Positions 1 to 4,929 of a DNA stretch of 5,775 bases are shown here, in pieces. The DNA comes from an uncultured Sutterella sp. Its GTDB lineage: Bacteria; Pseudomonadota; Gammaproteobacteria; Burkholderiales; Burkholderiaceae_F. Within the stretch, counting starts at the first letter, position 1, and every line of letters begins with the position of its first letter. A model generated the notes under the pieces. The model ran no database searches. It was not told where the DNA came from and worked only from the letters and a program-made list of their open reading frames with translations. The DNA lies in contig USCE01000088.1 of assembly GCA_900553105.1 (NCBI GenBank), positions 1 through 5,775 of the forward strand, given 5' to 3'. The position numbers and the translations under genes were made by a program.

Positions 1-49
1 ACGAGATAGGCTCCGGTCTCGTGGGCTCGGAGATGTGTATAAGAGACAG
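1..49 (+). other. Illumina Nextera i7 adapter (sequencing artefact, not genomic)
   Basis: Bases 1-7 (ACGAGAT) match the 3' end of the Illumina P7 primer. Bases 8-15 (AGGCTCCG) occupy the i7 index position, and I recall this as the N720 index of the Nextera XT set. Bases 16-49 match the Nextera read-2 transposase adapter, beginning GTCTCGTGGGCTCGG at 16-30 and ending with the Tn5 mosaic end AGATGTGTATAAGAGACAG at 31-49. The order P7 tail, index, adapter is exactly that of a library molecule. This stretch is therefore untrimmed synthetic sequence at the end of a contig. It is not a transposon in the organism, and genomic sequence begins at about base 50. Confidence 0.98.
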
Positions 50-837
50 GCAATCAACTGCTGACACGGATGCGGAATTTGTGCTTCTTCTTGCTCGCTT
101 AAACTTAGTTTTACAGACAAAACTCCCTCTTGACGCCCACGAAAAAGTGCCAAAGCTCGATGAGAGGGAATGTTAGTGATAAGCTCATCAAAATCAAAAT
201 AATCTTTAAACTTGGCACCTTCATTTTCCTTGCCTTCAATAACTTGCGAAACAATAAAGCCTCGTTTGGTGACAAACTGACGCAACTCAGTAAGCATTTC
301 AGCATTTTCACTAAAGCGTTCTGACAGAATATCACGAGCACCACTTAGGGCATCCTTAGCAGATGCAATCCCCTTATCAGAGTTGATATACGCCTGCGCC
401 TCAGTCTCGGGATCTAAGCTCGGATTGTCGAAAAGACGATCGGCCAAAGGCTCTAGACCGGCCTCCTTAGCAATCTGCGCTCGAGTACGACGCTTAGGCT
501 TATAAGGCAAATACAAGTCTTCAATTCGTTGCTTCGTATCGGCTTCATTGAGCGCCTGCTCCAACTCCTCAGTTAACTTACCTTGACTTCGAATGGACTC
601 AATAACGGCGCTTCTGCGCTCTTCCATTTCGCGCAAATACACCAAACGTTCTTGAAGATTGCGCAATTGCGAATCATCAAGTCCACCCGTCACCTCTTTG
701 CGATAGCGAGCAATAAAAGGAACTGTGGCCCCTTCATCGAGCAATTGAGTTGCGCTGGCCACCTGCGAAAGGGCTGCGCCGATTTCACGGGCAATGGTTT
801 GGAAAATACGGTTTTCAATATCTTGAGTCATTTCCAT
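50..837 (-). CDS. tex: Tex family transcription accessory protein, N-terminal third (partial, cut by contig end)
   Basis: The reading frame is open from the ATG at 837-835 to the adapter junction, giving about 262 residues of a protein usually near 770-780. Tex is a cytoplasmic, RNA-binding, transcription-associated factor with an N-terminal helical region, a YqgF-like RNase H fold, helix-hairpin-helix motifs and a C-terminal S1 domain. Only the helical N-terminal part is present. Recognisable Tex signatures are ATVPFIARYRKEVTGGLDD at residues 37-55, EDLYLPYKPKRRTRAQIAKE at 106-125, and SHRALALFRGRQEGVL at 225-240. No frameshift or stop is seen, and the missing two thirds result from the assembly break. 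A second in-frame ATG at 831 is possible. The 837 start has only a weak GAAAG upstream as ribosome site. The gene lies 73 bp downstream of the DUF1857 gene on the same strand, beyond a hairpin, and I find no convincing promoter of its own. Confidence 0.93.
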
Positions 838-873
838 AGTTATAGTCTTTCAATAGGGAGAAATTGGAAACGA

Positions 874-898
874 GGCAGACAGCATTAAGCTGTCTGCC
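874..898 (-). terminator. Hairpin after the DUF1857 gene, probable terminator or attenuator
   Basis: There is a perfect 10-bp inverted repeat: GGCAGACAGC at 874-883, loop 884-888, GCTGTCTGCC at 889-898. On the minus strand it begins 12 nt beyond the stop codon of the DUF1857 gene. It is followed by TCGTTTCCAATTT, which is T-rich but not a clean U run. It most likely ends or weakens the aap-operon transcript before tex. Because tex starts only 36 nt further on and lacks an obvious promoter, partial readthrough is plausible. Confidence 0.6.
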
Positions 899-910
899 CA
901 AAGGAATCGG

Positions 911-1375
911 TTAAACCAATATTTCAGGTTTTTTCGAATTTTCTACGATGCGTTCGAGCAGTTCACGATCTTTTTGTTCGTAAGCTTTGCGACGCAATTT
1001 GAGATAAATATCTTCAACTAATTCATCTTGACTGTCTTGCTCATACAAAAACCGCACACGTGTCGGTTCTATGAAAATCGTCATGCGACTGGCCGGATAA
1101 TCGTCGCAGCCATCTACTTCCGTAACCATAGTTAAGTTATCCGGAAAATAGACCCGGTCATGAATCTTAGCCTTGCCGAAATTGAGCTCTCTTGAGAGCA
1201 CGTGCCGCCCATCCTGGTAATCATCTTGAACCACCGATGACTCCAGCGGATCAAAATATTCATGCGGATGATGGGCATAGTGCTCAAGGCTGCGAGAAAG
1301 AAAAGATTGCGACAAGTTTTCAGCTGCACTGTCAATATCGGCAAGCGCAATCGTAAATTCGTGCACTTTACGCAT
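911..1375 (-). CDS. DUF1857 / AtaL-like SRPBCC family protein
   Basis: This is a 154-residue protein with no signal peptide or membrane segment, so presumably cytoplasmic. Its layout resembles DUF1857 (AtaL-like) proteins of the SRPBCC/START-like superfamily, which form a helix-grip fold with a hydrophobic cavity and are mostly uncharacterised. The most family-like part is the stretch SRELNFGKAKIHDRVYF at residues 61-77, followed by a beta-rich segment (MTIFIEPTRVRFLYEQ, 98-113). An acidic linker and a charged C-terminal helix (about 120-146, with Y124, R128-R129, Y132) come next. The start at 1375 is supported by AAGGA at 1383-1387, 7 nt upstream. The first 8 bases overlap the end of aapM (ATGCGTAA carries both the start and the aapM stop), which implies translational coupling. 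It occupies the place where the transporter ATPase aapP normally lies, but it has no Walker A, LSGGQ or other ATPase motif. The family call is from memory of the pattern. The ligand is unknown. Confidence 0.62.
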   Translation of the reverse strand: MRKVHEFTIALADIDSAAENLSQSFLSRSLEHYAHHPHEYFDPLESSVVQDDYQDGRHVLSRELNFGKAKIHDRVYFPDNLTMVTEVDGCDDYPASRMTIFIEPTRVRFLYEQDSQDELVEDIYLKLRRKAYEQKDRELLERIVENSKKPEILV

Positions 1376-2438
1376 GTTGAGATCCTTGCTTGATGCGTTT
1401 TTCGAGCCAGAAACTGTAACGCGACATCACCAAACTACTAAAGAAATAGATGGCTGCCACGAAAAGATAGCCTTCGATAAAGAACTGACGCCATTGCGGG
1501 TCGCCTAAAGCTAAACGCAAAGAGCCTGTTAAGTCATACATAGACACAACCGTCACCAAAGAAGTATCCATGAAAGTTGACAATAAACTATTAACTAGTG
1601 CCGGAATAACGGCCACAAGCGCCTGAGGAAGGATCACGTAACTGTAAATTTGCCAAGGTTTAAGCCCCAAAGAAGCTGCCGCATAGAATTGACCAGCAGG
1701 AATAGTCTGCAAACCTCCTCGCACAGTCTCGGCCATGTACGCTGCCTGAAAAAGCACGATCCCGATCGTGATTCGCCAAAAACCGTCGATCACCCAACCG
1801 GCCGGTAAAATCAACGGAAAAATATAAGTCGCAACAAAAAGCACCGTAATGAGCGGAACACCACGAACAAGTTCAATATACGCCGTGGAAAGCAACCGTA
1901 ACATCGGCATCTTAGAACGGCGCCCAAGAGCCAATAAAATGCCTATTGGCGCAGAAGCTGTCATACCGATCAGAGTCAAAATAACCGTTAAAGGCAACCC
2001 GCCCCAAGAGTCAGAGTCAACAGGTTCAAGTCCGAAAACACCACCGGCTATCAAAGAAAAAAATGCGATAAAAGCCCCAACCCAACCGACAGTCAGAATT
2101 TTGCCGCCTGTACGAGTCCAAAAGTAAGGACAGGCAGAAACGATCAACATCAAAATAACTAGCGCCGTACCGAGCCCTGCCCGCCATTGCAACTCATAGG
2201 GATAGCGACCGAACAAAATCAAACGCCATTTTTCAGCTACAAATCCCCAACAGGCCCCGTCACCAACTCGACACTTCTGAAGATCAGGAGCCGTTACAGC
2301 ACTGAAGACTCCCCAGTCGAGAAAATTGATTGCCATCCACAATAAAGCGCCGGCAATGATCACCGTCAAAATTGACCGAACGGGCGTACCGAAATAGTCC
2401 TGTGTTAATTGCCGCGATAATTGAGCATTGATCATCAT
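1368..2438 (-). CDS. aapM: Amino-acid ABC transporter permease AapM (BztC-like)
   Basis: This is a 356-residue inner-membrane permease of the HisMQ type, the second permease of the Aap/Bzt general L-amino-acid importer. Two features mark it as AapM rather than a short HisM/GltK permease. One is the N-terminal hydrophobic segment (about 22-40) followed by the periplasmic stretch with CRVGDGACWGFVAEKW at 56-71. The other is two further hydrophobic segments near 90-104 and 115-135, before the common permease domain that begins at about 148 (LPLTVILTLIG). The cytoplasmic EAA loop that docks on the ATPase is at about 252-273 (AAASLGLKPWQIYSYVILPQ). The start at 2438 is favoured over the ATG at 2435. 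AAGGAG at 2447-2452 lies 8 nt upstream and overlaps the stop codon of aapQ, so the two permeases are probably translated together in equal amounts. A Met stands at 290 (STFMDTSL), where related permeases usually have Lys. Confidence 0.95.
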   Translation of the reverse strand: MMINAQLSRQLTQDYFGTPVRSILTVIIAGALLWMAINFLDWGVFSAVTAPDLQKCRVGDGACWGFVAEKWRLILFGRYPYELQWRAGLGTALVILMLIVSACPYFWTRTGGKILTVGWVGAFIAFFSLIAGGVFGLEPVDSDSWGGLPLTVILTLIGMTASAPIGILLALGRRSKMPMLRLLSTAYIELVRGVPLITVLFVATYIFPLILPAGWVIDGFWRITIGIVLFQAAYMAETVRGGLQTIPAGQFYAAASLGLKPWQIYSYVILPQALVAVIPALVNSLLSTFMDTSLVTVVSMYDLTGSLRLALGDPQWRQFFIEGYLFVAAIYFFSSLVMSRYSFWLEKRIKQGSQHA

Positions 2439-2446
2439 CTCCGTCT

Positions 2447-2452
2447 CTCCTT
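2447..2452 (-). promoter_or_regulatory. Ribosome binding site of aapM embedded in the aapQ stop codon
   Basis: The minus strand reads AAGGAG here, and its first two A bases belong to the TAA stop of aapQ (2453-2451). Spacing to the aapM ATG at 2438 is 8 nt. The gap between the two genes is only 12 nt, so a ribosome ending aapQ is placed directly on this site. It is the strongest Shine-Dalgarno in the operon and fixes the aapM start. Confidence 0.8.
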
Positions 2453-3641
2453 ACCGCGGCGCAGCAACAACACCCGCATTGACCTTAGCCATAACCAACG
2501 CAATGATCAAATTCAACATCAGGTAAACAAGCATAATGATCATGATAGCTTCCAATGCCTGTCCCATAATCACGATTGAAGTATTCCCTACGCTGACGAT
2601 ATCCGGATAACCAATAATCACGGCTAAAGAAGAGTTCTTGGTCAAATTCATATATTGACTCGCCATGGGGGGCACCACCAATCTCAAAGATTGCGGCAAA
2701 ATAACGTAACTGACCGACTGCATACGCGTCATCCCCAATGCCTCAGCAGCCCGCCATTGCCCATCCGGAACGGCCAAAATACCCGCACGAACGATCTCTG
2801 CGATGGAAGCAGAGGTAAACATCGTCAAGCCGAGCCACAGCGTAATGAATTCCGCTGTTGCCTGCGCTCCACCAACAATTAAAAAACCATCTTGTTGCGG
2901 CACGCTCCAACCACTGACAATACCCGTAACACCCCAAAAAAGAATACCGACACCGATTCCAATCAGTATGGCGTTTACCGTTGCCATCAAAGTTGTCAAT
3001 CGGGCGATCATATAACGCCGCGCAAGCCAGGCGGCAGCAATTCCCACTAACGCTGCACCAAGATTGGCAATCCAAAGCGCATTGGGTACCGCAAACTGAA
3101 GCCCTGCCTTTGACAAAAGCCCCCAAGAGCCAAAGAGCATCGGAGAGAAAGAGTCCGGCAAAAACTCCGTGATAACCAGATAAATCGCAAAAAGTTGAAT
3201 CAGCAGAGGAATATTCCGATAAACCTCCACGTGTGCGGTTCCCAGCAACCTGATGAGCGGATGCTGCGACAGACGCATCAAACCGACAATCACACCCAAA
3301 ATTGTTGCTGTAATGATGGAGACGCAAGCGACACGAATCGTATTGAGCATGCCAGCCAAAAACATGCGACCGAAACTATCGTTGGACGAAACGGAAATAA
3401 GCGATTCACCAATTTCAAAACTCGCACGATCACTCAGGAAAGCAAATCCAGAACGAATGTCACGCGCCTGTAAATTGGCAAAAATATTTTGAGAAAATAC
3501 GTAAAAAAGCGTCGCAATAACCACTACGACAACAATCTGCCAAAACCATTCCCGGCGTTTACGATGAGACTCGCGTTCACGCCAGGCGGCATCCCCCTGC
3601 AGACCAATTTGATTGTGGTTTTGCTGATTTGTCTGTTGCAT
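2451..3641 (-). CDS. aapQ: Amino-acid ABC transporter permease AapQ (BztB-like)
   Basis: This is a 396-residue inner-membrane permease, partner of AapM in the Aap/Bzt importer for L-amino acids. Its length matches the long AapQ/BztB permeases rather than the ~220-residue HisQ type. A Gln/Asn-rich cytoplasmic N-terminus (1-16) and a basic patch (RERESHRKRR, 21-30) precede the first membrane segment at about 35-50. The permease domain starts near 95 (LAGMLNTIRVACVSIITATILG). An insert with extra hydrophobic segments at about 188-206 and 222-245 is typical of AapQ. The EAA loop is at 298-319 (AAEALGMTRMQSVSYVILPQ), followed by the conserved NLTKNSSLAVIIGYPD at 332-347. No other start is close; the ATG at 3641 has only a weak TAAG-type ribosome site. 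It is separated from aapJ by a 60-nt gap filled mostly by a hairpin, so its expression is probably lower than that of the binding protein. Confidence 0.96.
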   Translation of the reverse strand: MQQTNQQNHNQIGLQGDAAWRERESHRKRREWFWQIVVVVVIATLFYVFSQNIFANLQARDIRSGFAFLSDRASFEIGESLISVSSNDSFGRMFLAGMLNTIRVACVSIITATILGVIVGLMRLSQHPLIRLLGTAHVEVYRNIPLLIQLFAIYLVITEFLPDSFSPMLFGSWGLLSKAGLQFAVPNALWIANLGAALVGIAAAWLARRYMIARLTTLMATVNAILIGIGVGILFWGVTGIVSGWSVPQQDGFLIVGGAQATAEFITLWLGLTMFTSASIAEIVRAGILAVPDGQWRAAEALGMTRMQSVSYVILPQSLRLVVPPMASQYMNLTKNSSLAVIIGYPDIVSVGNTSIVIMGQALEAIMIIMLVYLMLNLIIALVMAKVNAGVVAAPR

Positions 3642-3651
3642 TACTTAATCG

Positions 3652-3679
3652 AAAAGCGGTTGGTGGCCCAACCGCTTTT
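3652..3679 (-). terminator. Intercistronic hairpin between aapJ and aapQ (attenuator / mRNA-stabilising element)
   Basis: A perfect 12-bp inverted repeat (AAAAGCGGTTGG at 3652-3663, 4-nt loop, CCAACCGCTTTT at 3668-3679) fills most of the gap between the binding-protein gene and the first permease gene. Read on the minus strand, the descending arm ends in four U followed by C, which makes a short, imperfect terminator tail. Hairpins at this place are well known in binding-protein transporter operons, where they raise binding-protein mRNA over permease mRNA. The stem base lies 10 nt before the aapQ ATG, so it could also limit ribosome access. On the plus strand it is followed by TCTTCTT, but no plus-strand gene ends here. 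Confidence 0.75.
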
Positions 3680-3701
3680 TCTTCTTAGACCTTATGTCCG
3701 A

Positions 3702-4727
3702 TTAGCGGATGGGCGGAGCGTACAACAATCCGCCTTTAGTCCACAGATTGTTATTGCCACGCGGCAAGCCAACTTTGGAGTTCGGGCCCAAGTTAGCTTC
3801 AAAGCTTTCGCCATAATTGCCAACTTGCTTAACAATGCGATAACTCCATTGCTTGTCCAGCCCTAACATTTTACCCATATCCTCGGAGGCGCCAAGTAAA
3901 CGTTGAACATCTGGGCGCATGTCGGTCTTGAGTTTTTCATCCACATTTGCCTTAGTCAAACCCAACTCTTCAGCATTGAGCATGGCAAAAATTGACCAAC
4001 GAACAATCGAGAACCACTCGTCATCACCGCGACGCACTGCCGGAGCTAACGGTTCTTTAGAGATGACATCGGACAAAATTTCATAATCGGCTGGATTGGC
4101 AGAATTCGTACGCGCACCGGCCAAGTCACTCATGTCAGTCGTATAGGCTTGACAACGTCCCGAGAAAAAGGCCGCTTGCGTTGCTTCGGTCGTATCAAAC
4201 ACAACCGTTCTGAACTTCATGTTGTTGGTTGTAAAATAGTCCGCAAGACTCTTTTCACTTGAAGTTCCAGATTGAACACAAATCGTAGCGCCGTTCAGCT
4301 GTGAAGCTTTCGTCACTTTCAAACGCTTCGGCACCATAAAGCCTTGACCATCGTAGTAGGACACGGCCGTAAAAAGAGCCCCCGTTGTCGTGTCACGATT
4401 CATTGTCCACGTGGTATTGCGTGCAAGAATATCGATTTCACCGGATTGCAAAGCACTGAAACGTTGCGGAGAGTTCAGCGGAACAAATTTCACTTTAGAG
4501 GCATCTCCAAGTGTAGCCGCAGCCACTGCACGACAAATATCCACATCCAAACCGCTCCATTGTCCTTTGCTATCGACGGACGAAAAACCAGGAGCAGCCG
4601 TATTCACACCGCAAATCAATTGCCCTCGGGCTTTTACCTTTTCCAGCGTACCGGAAGCAGCTTGAGCTTGAAAAGCTAATAACGCGCCAAAGCAAGCAAC
4701 GGCGACAGCTGTAAATTGATTCTTCAT
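3702..4727 (-). CDS. aapJ: General L-amino-acid ABC transporter periplasmic binding protein AapJ (BztA-like)
   Basis: This is a 341-residue periplasmic solute-binding protein of family 3 that captures polar/L-amino acids for the AapQM channel. Residues 1-23 form a signal peptide: a Lys at position 2, a hydrophobic core, then cleavage after AQA at 21-23. AapJ signatures are QLICGVNTAAPGFSSVD at 36-52, WSGLDVDICRAVAAA at 57-71, and DILARNTTWTMNRDTTTG. Others are YYDGQGFMVPKR, ATICVQSGTSSE, SKEPLAPAVRRGDDEWF, VGNYGESFEANLG, and the C-terminal LWTKGGLLYAPPIR. The match is full length. The start at 4727 is preferred over the in-frame ATG at 4763. It has GAGGA at 4736-4740, 8 nt upstream, and gives a proper signal peptide, while the longer form would add 12 polar residues in front. 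It is the first gene of the minus-strand operon. Substrate range cannot be read from the sequence; relatives carry many L-amino acids, or Glu/Gln/Asp/Asn. Confidence 0.97.
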   Translation of the reverse strand: MKNQFTAVAVACFGALLAFQAQAASGTLEKVKARGQLICGVNTAAPGFSSVDSKGQWSGLDVDICRAVAAATLGDASKVKFVPLNSPQRFSALQSGEIDILARNTTWTMNRDTTTGALFTAVSYYDGQGFMVPKRLKVTKASQLNGATICVQSGTSSEKSLADYFTTNNMKFRTVVFDTTEATQAAFFSGRCQAYTTDMSDLAGARTNSANPADYEILSDVISKEPLAPAVRRGDDEWFSIVRWSIFAMLNAEELGLTKANVDEKLKTDMRPDVQRLLGASEDMGKMLGLDKQWSYRIVKQVGNYGESFEANLGPNSKVGLPRGNNNLWTKGGLLYAPPIR

Positions 4728-4748
4728 CTTTCTTGTCCTCGGGTTGGC

Positions 4749-4778
4749 GTCAAGACAATACAAACTCGATGTCTTGAC
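4749..4778. repeat. 9-bp perfect inverted repeat with 12-bp spacer in the aapJ leader
   Basis: GTCAAGACA at 4749-4757 and TGTCTTGAC at 4770-4778 are exact reverse complements. The arm centres are 21 bp apart, two turns of DNA, so it could be a two-site operator. If the aap transcript begins upstream, near 4795, it would instead fold as a 9-bp stem with a 12-nt loop in the 5' leader, about 8 nt before the GAGGA ribosome site. The sequence does not decide between these. Confidence 0.5.
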
Positions 4779-4801
4779 AGGTAAATTTAACAGTTTCGTC
4801 T

Positions 4802-4830
4802 ATTCTTACCTAATTTGTCGCAAACGACAA
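4802..4830 (-). promoter_or_regulatory. Weak candidate sigma-70 promoter for the aap operon
   Basis: On the minus strand TTGTCG (4830-4825) and AAGAAT (4807-4802) are 17 nt apart, each matching four of six consensus positions. A start near 4795 would leave a leader of about 70 nt before aapJ. The -35 candidate is one arm of the palindrome at 4815-4830, so a regulator there would block it. No better pair was found in the divergent region, and the match is modest. Confidence 0.3.
4815..4830. promoter_or_regulatory. Operator-like palindrome TTGTCG-N4-CGACAA
   Basis: The arms are a perfect 6-bp pair around CAAA. It overlaps the -35 candidate of the aap promoter and is 3 bp from another palindrome at 4834-4851. 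TTGTC/GACAA half-sites resemble operators of some GntR-family repressors, but the binding protein is unknown. Confidence 0.4.
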
Positions 4831-4833
4831 TAG

Positions 4834-4851
4834 TCAATATGCCCATATTGA
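4834..4851. promoter_or_regulatory. Operator-like palindrome TCAATATG-CC-CATATTGA
   Basis: A perfect 8-bp inverted repeat with a 2-bp centre, AT-rich in the arms. The arms are too close together to form a stable RNA hairpin, which favours a protein-binding site on DNA. Its centre is 20 bp from that of the neighbouring palindrome at 4815-4830, about two helical turns, so bound proteins would lie on the same face. Confidence 0.42.
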
Positions 4852-4888
4852 GCGAAGTTTACCGGCAAAAAGGCAAAAAACCTTTATT

Positions 4889-4906
4889 TTTGCTATACTT
4901 AGCAAA
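4889..4906 (+). promoter_or_regulatory. Extended -10 promoter of paeA inside a perfect palindrome
   Basis: TGCTATACT at 4891-4899 is an extended -10 element (TGN plus TATACT, five of six consensus bases). No -35 match lies at the right distance, which an extended -10 can tolerate. Transcription would start near 4906, leaving about 24 nt before the paeA ATG. The -10 is enclosed by a perfect inverted repeat, TTTGCTA at 4889-4895 and TAGCAAA at 4900-4906 with a 4-bp centre. This is an ideal position for a repressor site, or for a short hairpin at the very 5' end of the mRNA if transcription starts a few bases earlier. Confidence 0.55.
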
Positions 4907-4929
4907 CTGTAACTCTTTTTATATTGCTT

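Noticed and set aside
31..49. Tn5 mosaic end suggesting a transposon insertion
   Set aside because: It is preceded by the full Nextera adapter, an index and the P7 tail, so it comes from library preparation.
1186..1199. Inverted repeat GCTCTC-TT-GAGAGC within the DUF1857 gene
   Set aside because: It is a short dyad inside coding sequence with no T run or nearby gene boundary, most likely chance from the codons used.
2743..3327. Long open frame (194 aa) on the minus strand inside aapQ
   Set aside because: It is an out-of-frame shadow of aapQ with no recognisable domain, and aapQ is clearly coding there.
3652..3679. Pasteurellaceae DNA-uptake signal pair forming the hairpin (AAAAGCGGT looks like ACAAGCGGT)
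   Set aside because: It has one mismatch to that signal and does not match AAGTGCGGT. I noticed no further copies in the window, as would be expected for an uptake sequence.
4728..4763. Longer aapJ start at 4763 adding 12 residues
   Set aside because: The added residues are polar, lie before a complete signal peptide, and the GAGGA ribosome site fits the ATG at 4727.
4774..4804. Plus-strand promoter with a perfect TTGACA at 4774-4779
   Set aside because: No acceptable -10 lies at 16-18 nt; the nearest (TCTATT) is 19 nt away and only four of six. The hexamer is better explained as part of the inverted-repeat arm.
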